Positions 1 through 7,750 of a stretch of DNA of 64,000 nucleotides are shown one piece after another. The position numbers and the translations under genes are program-made. The notes beneath the pieces were generated by a model, which had not been told where the DNA came from, ran no database searches, and saw nothing but the letters and a program-made list of their open reading frames with translations. How positions within the stretch are numbered: the first letter of the stretch is position 1; every line of letters starts with the position of its first letter. This DNA is from Vespertiliibacter pulmonis (GTDB taxonomy: Bacteria; Pseudomonadota; Gammaproteobacteria; Enterobacterales; Pasteurellaceae): NCBI RefSeq assembly GCF_013377275.1, contig NZ_CP016615.1, positions 620,001 to 684,000 of the forward strand, written 5' to 3'.

Positions 1-185
1 TCATAATGCCTTACAATATCCATTGTATCATAAGGGATCATCATATATCCTAAACACGCAATAAAAAAAGATAAAGAAAAATATCCAAATTTGTTATTAT
101 TTATAATTGCTGATAGTGTAAATGGTAACATATATATAGGATAAACAATGCTACCAAGCAATATAATTATATTATTTTTTTTCAT
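1..185 (-). CDS. EpsG-like polysaccharide membrane protein, N-terminal part only
   Basis: Open frame starting at ATG 185 and running off the left edge, so only about 61 residues are visible. They show a hydrophobic N-terminus (IIILLGSIVYPIYMLPF), a second hydrophobic stretch and the sequence YDTMDIVRHY. A YD..D..RHY element after the first membrane segments is typical of EpsG/Wzy-like polysaccharide polymerases. It lies 19 bp downstream of the LicD-family gene and is the last visible gene of the minus-strand surface-polysaccharide operon. The polymerase assignment is inferred from this short motif and the context; the rest of the protein is outside the window. Confidence 0.6.
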   Translation of the reverse strand, partial: MKKNNIIILLGSIVYPIYMLPFTLSAIINNNKFGYFSLSFFIACLGYMMIPYDTMDIVRHY

Positions 186-204
186 ATTATGAAAAAGACT
201 CTAA

Positions 205-921
205 CTAATAATAAGAGATAACACCAACTTTATCAGACAGAATTTTAACACTATCTTGATTCCCCTTTGTAATACTCCAATTACTATCTTTTACCTTATA
301 GCCTTCACCATATCGCCCAATTAAATGATCTACAACAGGCTCAGGAATAGGATAATTTTCATTTTTAAAGCTAATACTTCCTATACTAGAAATAGGTAAT
401 GATATTTCTCTTACTACTAAACCACCCAATTTCTGAATAGTACCAATACGGCTCATTCCATTTTCTGGGATAAAATCATGATAATAAGCATAATTATCAT
501 CTATTTTTGTATAGAAAAAGATATCAACATTAATATTATTAATTTGATAAGTTAATTCTAAACCATATTGCCCATTATCAATTTTAATATCTCTAATTTT
601 TTTAAAACCATATTTCTCAAATATAGAATGGAGCTGAGTAGAATAATCTGTCAGCCACATCCCAACATCTATATCACAGTCATGCTCAATAAAATTATTT
701 TCTCTAACTGCACCAAGCAATGTACCAAAATCTAACCAATAATCACATTTCAATTCTTTAAATACTTTATCAAGAGATTGTAAAGTCTGTTCATTATATT
801 TTTTGAAATTCTTATTTTCTTTATAAAAATTATACTTACCAATTGTATTTTCATAAAAAAATAGTACAAATTTTTTCAATCTTTGATTTTTATCTAAGAA
901 AAACTTTAACCTTGTAAGCAT
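205..921 (-). CDS. LicD-family phosphotransferase (surface polysaccharide decoration)
   Basis: 238-residue cytoplasmic protein. Residues 66-73 (GTLLGAVR) followed by 81-87 (DCDIDVG) form the nucleotidyltransferase-fold signature of the LicD/fukutin family, with acidic metal ligands in D-x-D spacing. Family members transfer phosphocholine or polyol-phosphate groups from CDP-activated donors to glycans. The gene lies 8 bp downstream of a TagD-like CTP:glycerol-3-phosphate cytidylyltransferase in the same operon. The simplest inference is that it uses the CDP-linked donor made by that neighbour to decorate or link the O-antigen or capsule repeat. The exact donor and acceptor cannot be read from sequence. 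It is shorter than typical LicD proteins, and the C-terminus is not recognisable beyond the fold core. Confidence 0.78.
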   Translation of the reverse strand: MLTRLKFFLDKNQRLKKFVLFFYENTIGKYNFYKENKNFKKYNEQTLQSLDKVFKELKCDYWLDFGTLLGAVRENNFIEHDCDIDVGMWLTDYSTQLHSIFEKYGFKKIRDIKIDNGQYGLELTYQINNINVDIFFYTKIDDNYAYYHDFIPENGMSRIGTIQKLGGLVVREISLPISSIGSISFKNENYPIPEPVVDHLIGRYGEGYKVKDSNWSITKGNQDSVKILSDKVGVISYY

Positions 922-929
922 ACTGCCTC

Positions 930-1400
930 TTATTTCATACTAGATTTAACTGCTTTAATAATATTCAAAGCAGAATGTAATGAGTTTTCTAATGCTTCAC
1001 ACTCTATTGTTGATATTTTTGATAACGCTCTCTTTATATCTGTTGTAGAAATATCTTCTGTTCTTTCTAAGTAAACAACCTGACAAACATCGGAAAGTTC
1101 ATCAAATTTACCCTTCCAGTCATCACCAATACCGAAAATATCTGCTTTATATTTTATCACATCATCTCTCTTCTGCTCCCAGTCATTTTCAGGAAAAACA
1201 TCATCAACATATTTACAAGAAAGTAAAATCTCTTTTCTTTCATCATAAGAGAAAAATGATTTTTTCCCTTTAATCATATTAAATTGATCTGTTGAAATTC
1301 CAACAATTAATCTATCTCCTAAAGCTCTCAGTCTTTTCAATAATCTAATATGACCAACATGAAATAAATCAAATGTCCCATAAGTAATAACTGTTTTCAT
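930..1400 (-). CDS. tagD: TagD-like glycerol-3-phosphate cytidylyltransferase
   Basis: 156 residues. The N-terminal TYGTFDLFHVGH segment (HxGH at residues 14-17) and RTEDISTT (113-120) are the two nucleotide-binding motifs of the small cytidylyltransferases that make CDP-glycerol from CTP and glycerol-3-phosphate. The usual RTxGISTT motif has Asp in place of Gly. The C-terminal ~25 residues extend past the usual ~130-residue TagD length. The start overlaps the stop of the upstream flippase gene by 4 bp (ATGA), indicating translational coupling. In Gram-negatives such genes occur in capsule and O-antigen loci whose repeats carry glycerol phosphate. Relatives that use ribitol or ethanolamine phosphate look similar, so the substrate is inferred. 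Confidence 0.85.
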   Translation of the reverse strand: MKTVITYGTFDLFHVGHIRLLKRLRALGDRLIVGISTDQFNMIKGKKSFFSYDERKEILLSCKYVDDVFPENDWEQKRDDVIKYKADIFGIGDDWKGKFDELSDVCQVVYLERTEDISTTDIKRALSKISTIECEALENSLHSALNIIKAVKSSMK

Positions 1401-2644
1401 AAGCTCCTCTTATTTCTATAATAAAAAAGCAATCCAATACGTAATAATAAAATTATTGATTCTGTTATAATTACAAGAAAAATTACAGTTAGTGGGTATA
1501 TATTATCCACTAAATATAAATACAATATACCAATGAAATGACACACTGCACCAATAATTACCGTATAATTTGCTAAATAAACTCTTTTAATAGCAGCAAA
1601 TCCTGGATATCCAATAGAAACTGACAGAAATGTAATACACATTAGAAATAAGAAATAATCTAATATAATTCCACCATCAATAAATGGTTCTCCAAAAATC
1701 AATGCCATTATTTCAGCGCTAAAAAATGATACCACATAGCAACCTATACAGAATGGAAAGAATATAAGTAATACTAATTTTAATAATAAACTTAGATTCC
1801 CGGTTCTTGTGGTATATGGGTACATCGCTTGAGAAACAATGCTTGCGACACCACTTCCTGCACCATATAATTTTTCAGCTGAACCATATAACCCTACGAT
1901 ATGAGGACTATGAAAATACCCTAATAATAGAACATTTCCCGTTGTATAAATAGAAACTGCAACCCTTGAAATAAAAAAATTGCTACTATATTTTAACTCT
2001 TTTAATATCCCATATAAATTAAATCGACCAAAAGAAAATTTTTCTTTATACACACTATACATATAAAAATAACTAATAAAAATTTGGTTTAATAAATAAC
2101 ACAATAACACTGAATTTATAGTACTATAATATGGTAATATCAAAACTAAACTTAATAAATATATTATTTTAGATAGCACTATTATCTTAGTAACATATTT
2201 CATTCTTTCAATACCTTGAAAAAACCAAGGACATTGCCAAGATTGAAAAAATACAATGAGTATCAACAAAATAATAGAAATATAGTCTAGCTTATGTAAG
2301 TTATCATTTTCTGAAAATTGATAATATATAAAAAATACAACACTTACTAAAATAGAAAGCACTGTTTTTAACACATATATGTTAGTTAATAAACTACAAA
2401 TGAATATCTTATTTTCCCTATTTTTTGAAATATTGTGAGTTGCCGATAAATTAAACCCAAAATCTGTTATCATATTGCTAATCATTAGCATTGATAATGC
2501 TAACAGTAACAAACCAAATTGCTCAATTCCTAAATAATTACTTAAAATAGGCCAAATTAATAGAGGGAAAATATAATTTGCCACTTGCAAGAGAAACAAC
2601 GATATAAAATTCTGTGATAAAGTATTAGATAATAAGGATTTCAT
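1397..2644 (-). CDS. wzx: Wzx-type oligosaccharide flippase
   Basis: 415 residues, almost entirely hydrophobic, with about 12 predicted membrane segments and the N-terminal pattern of the polysaccharide-transporter branch of the MOP superfamily (LLLQVANYIFPLLIWPILSN, then GIEQFGLL). Such proteins flip undecaprenyl-linked O-unit or capsule repeats from the cytoplasmic to the periplasmic face of the inner membrane for Wzy-dependent polymerisation. Its ATG directly follows the wzz stop codon with no gap and its own stop overlaps tagD, so it is a core operon member. Local composition is more AT-rich than the housekeeping genes nearby, as is common in surface polysaccharide loci exchanged between strains. 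Confidence 0.85.
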   Translation of the reverse strand: MKSLLSNTLSQNFISLFLLQVANYIFPLLIWPILSNYLGIEQFGLLLLALSMLMISNMITDFGFNLSATHNISKNRENKIFICSLLTNIYVLKTVLSILVSVVFFIYYQFSENDNLHKLDYISIILLILIVFFQSWQCPWFFQGIERMKYVTKIIVLSKIIYLLSLVLILPYYSTINSVLLCYLLNQIFISYFYMYSVYKEKFSFGRFNLYGILKELKYSSNFFISRVAVSIYTTGNVLLLGYFHSPHIVGLYGSAEKLYGAGSGVASIVSQAMYPYTTRTGNLSLLLKLVLLIFFPFCIGCYVVSFFSAEIMALIFGEPFIDGGIILDYFLFLMCITFLSVSIGYPGFAAIKRVYLANYTVIIGAVCHFIGILYLYLVDNIYPLTVIFLVIITESIILLLRIGLLFYYRNKRSL

Positions 2645-3763
2645 TTAGTTTTTAAAAATTCGTAAAATTAAAATAATACAAGAACTTAACAATAATCCTA
2701 AAAACATACCAATCAATAAAATAATTAATTTTTTAGGCTTATCTTTTGCAACTGGATAATCTGGTGAGCTTAAATAACGATAAGTTGCTGAATCAATATC
2801 TTTAGCTGTTGAAAATAACTCCTGTAATTTTCTTAACTGTTCTTCAATTTGATAAAGTCTAGGAGGATAGATAATATCTTTATCTTTTATTGATTCTATT
2901 TGTGCTTTTAAATATTTTTCACCTAACATAAATAGATAATTACTATCACTTAATTTTGAATCTGATAATGCTATTTTTGTATCAGACATTGCTAAACTTG
3001 AAACAACAATATTTGAGTTATCTCCCAAAGCTTTTGAATATTCTTTAATACCTGCTTTTTCTGCCGCATCTAATGCTTTAGATAAGTTTTCTAATTTTAC
3101 ACGCTGTTCAATATCAAGATCTTTTTGAAGTTTTTCACGTTCAAATTTTAAATCAGCTATTTTTTTCGTTGAAACAATGCCAAATTCTTTTAGATCCAAT
3201 TGAAATGCTTTTTTATTAATATACCCAATAAACTCTTTCAATGTAGATTGTGCTAACTCCGCTGTTTCAGCACTAAATGTATATTTGTTACCCAATGCAT
3301 TTGGATCTTTTTTAGGGTCTGGTTTTACAATACTTACTTTTTCACGCACAAGTTCATTGATTATTTTACGTTTTTCTGAATCATTCTTATCAACTGAAAG
3401 ACGTTTAAATAACTCTGATTCCTCAAAGAATTCTTCTCGAGCATCTAAAGAATAGGAAAGCTGCTTAAATTTTCCATATAAACTATCTGTAAACGCCTTC
3501 ACATCAAACTGTTCACCAAAAATTCGAGCATATCCTTCTCTTAAGGTAAGATAATTGCCTAAATCTACGGAACGAGGTGCAACAACTTCAGCACTTGAAC
3601 TCCATTGTTCTTTCGCAGTAAACGCATAAACTCCTGAAATTGCAGTGCAAACTACTGTAGATAGTGCTATCCATCGTTTCTTATTCCATAAAACTTTAAA
3701 TAATTCAATGAGATCTATTTCATCTGAAGCACTTGAATTTTGTTTCATCTCTGACGTATTCAT
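2645..3763 (-). CDS. wzz: Wzz/FepE-type chain-length regulator
   Basis: 372 residues from ATG 3763. An in-frame TTG six codons upstream has no ribosome binding site, whereas GAGAG lies upstream of the ATG, so the ATG was chosen. Layout is typical of polysaccharide co-polymerase 1 proteins: a short cytoplasmic start with DEIDLIELFKVLWNKKRW, TM1 near residues 34-53, a long periplasmic coiled-coil domain, and a C-terminal TM segment (KKLIILLIGMFLGLLLSSCI). These proteins set O-antigen modal length by interacting with Wzy in the inner membrane. It is the first gene of the operon and faces away from erpA. In Actinobacillus, O-antigen loci are known to sit next to erpA, which fits. Confidence 0.88.
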   Translation of the reverse strand: MNTSEMKQNSSASDEIDLIELFKVLWNKKRWIALSTVVCTAISGVYAFTAKEQWSSSAEVVAPRSVDLGNYLTLREGYARIFGEQFDVKAFTDSLYGKFKQLSYSLDAREEFFEESELFKRLSVDKNDSEKRKIINELVREKVSIVKPDPKKDPNALGNKYTFSAETAELAQSTLKEFIGYINKKAFQLDLKEFGIVSTKKIADLKFEREKLQKDLDIEQRVKLENLSKALDAAEKAGIKEYSKALGDNSNIVVSSLAMSDTKIALSDSKLSDSNYLFMLGEKYLKAQIESIKDKDIIYPPRLYQIEEQLRKLQELFSTAKDIDSATYRYLSSPDYPVAKDKPKKLIILLIGMFLGLLLSSCIILILRIFKN

Positions 3764-3869
3764 TTTAATAATAACTCTCAATATTAGTTATTTAGACATT
3801 AGCTATGTATTTTAGCATTTACACTTACGCTTTGCATCTTCTTTCAATTTAACTCTATATGATTATTTC

Positions 3870-3883
3870 TTGATTACGATCAA
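3870..3883. promoter_or_regulatory. FNR box between wzz and erpA
   Basis: TTGATTACGATCAA is an exact match to the FNR consensus TTGAT-N4-ATCAA. It overlaps the -35 region of the proposed erpA promoter (centre about -28 from the expected start). That position would predict anaerobic repression of erpA, or effects on the divergent wzz operon. Confidence 0.65.
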
Positions 3884-3898
3884 AGCTTATTAGATAAT
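3870..3898 (+). promoter_or_regulatory. erpA promoter
   Basis: TTGATT at 3870-3875, a 17-bp spacer and GATAAT at 3893-3898 give a sigma-70 promoter whose transcript would start near 3905, 27 nt before the erpA ATG. AGGA 6 nt before the ATG is the ribosome binding site. Confidence 0.6.
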
Positions 3899-3931
3899 GG
3901 AAGGGTTCCAGAATTTTGACTTAGGACAAAA

Positions 3932-4273
3932 ATGAGTGATATAGCTATACCTTTGATCTTTACCGATGCTGCGGCAAATAAGGTAAAAAATTTAATTGAA
4001 GGGGAAGATAACCCCAATTTGCGTTTACGTGTTTATATTACAGGTGGTGGCTGTAGCGGGTTCCAATATGGCTTTACCTTCGATGATCAGGTAAACGAGG
4101 GCGATTTAACCATTGAAAATCAAAATGTGGGCTTAGTCGTTGACCCTATGAGTTTACAATATTTAATTGGCGGGACAGTAGATTATATAGAAGGTTTGGA
4201 AGGATCACGTTTTATCGTGAATAATCCGAATGCAAGCTCTACTTGTGGTTGTGGCTCATCTTTTAGTGTTTAA
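3932..4273 (+). CDS. erpA: Iron-sulfur cluster insertion protein ErpA
   Basis: 113 residues, full length for an A-type Fe-S carrier. The three cluster-binding cysteines are present: C41 in GGGCSGF, and C105 and C107 in the C-terminal TCGCGSSF. ErpA accepts [Fe-S] clusters from the Isc scaffold and delivers them to targets including the isoprenoid enzymes IspG and IspH. It stands alone as a monocistronic gene. A convergent menA follows across a stem made of two inverted uptake sequences. The overlap of its promoter with an FNR box is unusual and suggests oxygen-responsive control. Confidence 0.97.
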   Translation: MSDIAIPLIFTDAAANKVKNLIEGEDNPNLRLRVYITGGGCSGFQYGFTFDDQVNEGDLTIENQNVGLVVDPMSLQYLIGGTVDYIEGLEGSRFIVNNPNASSTCGCGSSFSV

Positions 4274-4301
4274 TATGGTTTGAAACTTTTTCAATTTTTC
4301 T

Positions 4302-4349
4302 GACCGCTTGGTTATTGATCCGCATTTAGTGATTTTATAACAAGCGGTC
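4302..4349. terminator. Inverted uptake-sequence pair, bidirectional terminator of erpA and menA
   Basis: GACCGCTTG at 4302-4310 and CAAGCGGTC at 4341-4349 are perfectly complementary, with a 30-nt loop and a T-run after the second arm. Each arm contains the core of the Apl-type uptake signal, a common arrangement for terminators in this family. Confidence 0.65.
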
Positions 4350-4368
4350 TTTTCTTTGATTTTTTCCT

Positions 4369-5277
4369 CTAAAGCACTACGCCTAAAGCAAATAACCCAT
4401 TCGTTACTAACGCTAAACCTGCCATTTGAGCTAATAAAGGGCGAAGTTCAGCAGGATCACGATGGCGATAAACGAACACGCCGTGCTTAATAAGTAATGG
4501 AGTTGCCAATATAAATAAGTAGTTATACCAATGCTGGAACTCTTTTATAGCAAAAATTAAATAGCAAATTACTGCTAATGTGAGTAAAACTAGATGATAT
4601 ATTCGTCCATTTTTATTTCCAATACGTACCACAAGTGTATTTTTCCCCGCAATACGATCTTGATTGATATCTCGTAAATTATTGATATTCAAAACAGCAA
4701 CTGCCAGTAATCCACAACCCAAAGCAGGAAAAAATACTGGTAGCAATAAATAATGGGCTTGTAGATAAAAAGTCCCTAATACTGCCAATAACCCGAAAAA
4801 GATAAGTACAGAAATATCGCCTAATCCTAAATAACCATAGGGTTTCTTGCCAACGGTATAGGTAATCGCTGCAATAATTGCAATAATTCCTAGCCCACAA
4901 AATACCAATAAATCCTGCCACGTTTGACAAGTATATACAATCAGTAAGCCTCCAGAAATCAAAGACAGCAACGCAACAACAGCCAATCCTTTTTTCAATT
5001 GGCGACTAGTAATTGCCCCTTGTTGAATTCCCCGTAAAGGCCCAATTCTTTCCGAAGTATCTGATCCTTTCAAATAATCTCCATAATCATTGGCAAAATT
5101 TGATAAAATCTGTAACAACACTGTCGTAAGCAGTGCTAAAAATGTCGTAATACAGTCAAACTGACCGACACTAAAGGCCAACGCTGATCCCACCACGATT
5201 GAGGCTAATGCTAAAGGTAACGTTTTTGGGCGCGCAGTACTAAACCAAGCTGAAAAAGTAGAATGTTTATTCACCAT
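4369..5277 (-). CDS. menA: 1,4-dihydroxy-2-naphthoate polyprenyltransferase
   Basis: 302 residues, an integral membrane UbiA-superfamily prenyltransferase. The first aspartate-rich motif NFANDYGDYLKGSDT and the second region NNLRDINQDRIAGKNTL bind Mg-prenyl diphosphate. The presence of SERIGPLRGIQQG between them distinguishes MenA from UbiA. It joins a polyprenyl chain to DHNA to make demethylmenaquinone for anaerobic respiration. About eight hydrophobic segments are visible. It is convergent with erpA and divergent from trmO, with 107 bp to the latter. Confidence 0.95.
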   Translation of the reverse strand: MVNKHSTFSAWFSTARPKTLPLALASIVVGSALAFSVGQFDCITTFLALLTTVLLQILSNFANDYGDYLKGSDTSERIGPLRGIQQGAITSRQLKKGLAVVALLSLISGGLLIVYTCQTWQDLLVFCGLGIIAIIAAITYTVGKKPYGYLGLGDISVLIFFGLLAVLGTFYLQAHYLLLPVFFPALGCGLLAVAVLNINNLRDINQDRIAGKNTLVVRIGNKNGRIYHLVLLTLAVICYLIFAIKEFQHWYNYLFILATPLLIKHGVFVYRHRDPAELRPLLAQMAGLALVTNGLFALGVVL

Positions 5278-5384
5278 AAATGAGAAAATTTAACCAAATT
5301 AAAGAATATTTCTGTATTGTGTTTAGCATATTATTATAAATTGATTGAAATTTTTTTGATTTTTAACAGAAAACGAACATTTTT

Positions 5385-6128
5385 ATGCAAAATTCTTTAT
5401 TTCCTGTCCATTTAACGCCAATTGGAATTATCCAAAGTCCTTACGGCGAAAAATTTGCTGTCCCCCGTCAACCTGATTTAGTTACCCAAGGTAAAGCGAT
5501 TCTTCGCCTACTCCCCCCCTTTAATTCACCTGATGCAGTGCGAGGATTGGAACAATTTAGTCATCTATGGCTGATTTTTCATTTTCATCATATTCCAGAA
5601 CGTACTTGGCACGCAACAGTTCGCCCGCCACGTTTAGGGGGAAATGAACGAATTGGCGTATTTGCAAGCCGAGCAACACACCGACCTAATCCATTAGGTT
5701 TATCGAAAGTTACCTTACAGCGTATTGAAATTGAGAGTGGTAACGTATATCTCCATCTAGGCAGTGTTGATTTAGTTGATGGCACGCCAATTTTTGATAT
5801 TAAACCATACCTTGCCTATGCAGACAACGAACCTCAAGCACAATCAGGCTTTGCACAACAAAAACCTGCTCAAAAATTAGCAGTTGCTTTTTCTCAAACA
5901 GCATTACAAGCGGTCAATTCCAGTAAAAATTTTGTAAAATATGGAATTGACGATCCTATCCAATTTATTCGTGAAGTTCTCGCTCAAGATCCCCGCCCTG
6001 CTTATCAGCAAGGTAAACTGAGTGATCGTATTTATGGAATGCACTTAGCAAATCACAATATTTTATGGCAAATTGACAAGCAAGACCCGAACAAAGTCTG
6101 GGTGCTTGACCTTACACCGCTGAACTAA
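5385..6128 (+). CDS. trmO: tRNA (t6A37) N6-methyltransferase TrmO
   Basis: 247 residues with the TsaA/YaeB beta-barrel fold: [20 protein letters not shown] at the N-terminus, [32 protein letters not shown], and HRPNPLGLS. These mark the SAM-dependent enzyme that methylates N6-threonylcarbamoyladenosine at position 37 of threonine tRNA. The C-terminal half ([17 protein letters not shown]) belongs to the extended enterobacterial-type TrmO. A perfect uptake sequence lies inside the gene at 5906-5914. Monocistronic or co-transcribed with the following exported protein 66 bp downstream. Confidence 0.93.
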   Translation: MQNSLFPVHLTPIGIIQSPYGEKFAVPRQPDLVTQGKAILRLLPPFNSPDAVRGLEQFSHLWLIFHFHHIPERTWHATVRPPRLGGNERIGVFASRATHRPNPLGLSKVTLQRIEIESGNVYLHLGSVDLVDGTPIFDIKPYLAYADNEPQAQSGFAQQKPAQKLAVAFSQTALQAVNSSKNFVKYGIDDPIQFIREVLAQDPRPAYQQGKLSDRIYGMHLANHNILWQIDKQDPNKVWVLDLTPLN

Positions 6129-6194
6129 TAGTAAAAAATCTGCTCTAATCGGCAACTCAATTTCCCTCTAACCCTATACATTTAAGGATACAAA

Positions 6195-6917
6195 ATGAAA
6201 TTACAAAATTATCTAGCAATCTTACCGCTTGCTTTCGCCGCTACTCATACTTTAGCCGAAGAAGCTCAAAGCAATAATGAATCAGTTTTCCATTTTTCTA
6301 CACAAGTTAGTCGTACAGTTGAAAAAGATTTAATTCAAGCCGAAATATATAGCCGAAAATCAGGTAAAAATCTTTCTGATCTTAAAAAAGCCGTATCAAC
6401 CAATCTAAACAAAGTATTAGCCCAAGCAAAACAATATCCCAAGGTTGATATTTCTGCTGAAGGTATTAGCAACTATGCCGATTATGACAACAAAGGAAAA
6501 GTAAACGGTTGGGTGGCAGAAGGAAGAATTTCGCTAAAAAGTAAAGACTTTGATGCTGTTGCAAAAATTTTGGAAAATCTAGATGACCAAATCGCTATCA
6601 GCCACGTTGATTTTAGTGTTTCGCCAGAGAAAATGGTTTCCCTTGAAGATGAAATGACACTCGAAATTATCAAACAATTCCAGCACAAGGCTGAAGTTAT
6701 CCAAACAGGGTTAAATGCCAAAAAATATATCCTTAGTGATATACGTTTAAACACGCCCAATGGCGATATAAATCAAAATGCACCAATGCCAAGAATGTAT
6801 GCGTTATCTGCAAAAATGGCCTCTGCTGATAGCCAACCAGAAAGCCTTCCGATGGAAGCTGGTAAAGCAACTATTTCCGCAACAGCATCGGGCAAAGTAA
6901 CCTTTTCAAAAGAGTAG
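6195..6917 (+). CDS. SIMPL-domain (DUF541) periplasmic protein
   Basis: 240 residues beginning with a clear Sec signal peptide (MKLQNYLAILPLAFAATHTLA, cleavage after about residue 21). The mature part matches the SIMPL/DUF541 pattern: an N-terminal segment with STQVSRTVEKDLIQAEIY, then VNGWVAEGRISLKSKDFDAVAKIL, and a C-terminal ATISATASGKVTF strand. Family members are periplasmic or outer-membrane-associated proteins of unclear biochemical role, some linked to oxidative stress. A small lipoprotein gene begins 3 bp after its stop and is probably translated from the same message. Confidence 0.82.
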   Translation: MKLQNYLAILPLAFAATHTLAEEAQSNNESVFHFSTQVSRTVEKDLIQAEIYSRKSGKNLSDLKKAVSTNLNKVLAQAKQYPKVDISAEGISNYADYDNKGKVNGWVAEGRISLKSKDFDAVAKILENLDDQIAISHVDFSVSPEKMVSLEDEMTLEIIKQFQHKAEVIQTGLNAKKYILSDIRLNTPNGDINQNAPMPRMYALSAKMASADSQPESLPMEAGKATISATASGKVTFSKE

Positions 6918-6920
6918 CTA

Positions 6921-7082
6921 ATGAAATTGTTTAATAAAATTATACTTATTTTAATGCTTCCTAGCCTATTAACAGGTTGTTTAGTTACCTCTGTGGTTGG
7001 TGGAGCGGTTTCTGCGGTAAAAACTACCGTTAGTACTGCCGTTGATGTTGTCGATACCGTTACGCCTGATATTATTGATTAG
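6921..7082 (+). CDS. Small lipoprotein, 53 residues
   Basis: Begins at ATG 6921, 3 bp after the SIMPL gene, and ends at TAG 7080-7082. The signal peptide (KIILILMLPSLLTGC) ends in lipobox LTGC with the lipidated cysteine at residue 20. The mature 34 residues are small and valine/threonine-rich (VVGGAVSAVKTTVSTAVDVV), probably an amphipathic membrane-hugging segment. Similar tiny lipoproteins are widespread in Pasteurellaceae and Moraxellaceae without known function. +2 is Leu, so outer-membrane sorting is expected. Confidence 0.78.
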   Translation: MKLFNKIILILMLPSLLTGCLVTSVVGGAVSAVKTTVSTAVDVVDTVTPDIID

Positions 7083-7196
7083 GCTTGAACAAAATTCTTT
7101 GGCAACAAGCGGTAAGTTTCCTCGCTACATTTGCAAATCCGCTACAACAAGCTACAATGTCAGTTAATTTTTCATTTATACATTTAAGGAATTTTT

Positions 7197-7733
7197 ATGA
7201 AAATTGCAAAAAACGTAGTGCCTAGTATTGCTTATCAAGTTCGTACTCAAGATGGCGTATTAGTTGACGAAGCTCCCGTTGAGCAACCCCTTGAGTATCT
7301 ACACGGACACAATAATTTAGTTATCGGCTTAGAAAATGCTCTTGAAGGAAAAGTTGTTGGCGATACGTTTGAAGTGCGTGTACAACCAGAAGAAGGCTAC
7401 GGTGAGTATAACGAAAATATGGTACAACGTGTTCCGAAAGACGTTTTTATGGGCGTTGATGACTTAGAAGTCGGTATGCGTTTCATTGCAGATACTGATG
7501 TTGGCCCTCTACCTGTAGTAATTACTGAAGTAGATGGCGATGAGGTTGTCGTTGATGGTAATCATATGTTAGCAGGTCAAGAGCTTCTTTTCAGCGTAGA
7601 AATTGTTGCAACCCGTGATGCAACACCTGAAGAAATTGAGCACGGACACGTTCACCAAGCGTCTGGTGGCTGCTGTGGTGGTCACGATCACGAAGGTGGT
7701 GAAGGTGGCTGTGGTTGCGGACATAACCACTAA
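7197..7733 (+). CDS. slyD: FKBP-type peptidyl-prolyl isomerase / metallochaperone SlyD
   Basis: 178 residues. FKBP half-barrel split by an insert-in-flap domain: QPLEYLHGHNNLVIGLENAL, then PEEGYGEYNENMVQRVPKDVF, with GNHMLAGQELLFSVEI closing the fold. The C-terminal 30 residues are rich in His, Cys and Gly (CCGGHDHEGG, CGCGHNH), the nickel-binding tail used in hydrogenase and urease maturation. Catalyses prolyl cis-trans isomerisation and acts as a cytosolic chaperone. A perfect uptake sequence lies upstream at 7105-7113. ilvA follows 17 bp downstream, so the two may be co-transcribed. Confidence 0.96.
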   Translation: MKIAKNVVPSIAYQVRTQDGVLVDEAPVEQPLEYLHGHNNLVIGLENALEGKVVGDTFEVRVQPEEGYGEYNENMVQRVPKDVFMGVDDLEVGMRFIADTDVGPLPVVITEVDGDEVVVDGNHMLAGQELLFSVEIVATRDATPEEIEHGHVHQASGGCCGGHDHEGGEGGCGCGHNH

Positions 7734-7750
7734 TCACACGGTAAAACATA

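Noticed and set aside
3761-3781. TTG start giving a longer Wzz
   Set aside because: No ribosome binding site precedes the TTG, while the ATG at 3763 has GAGAG upstream and matches the usual N-terminus.
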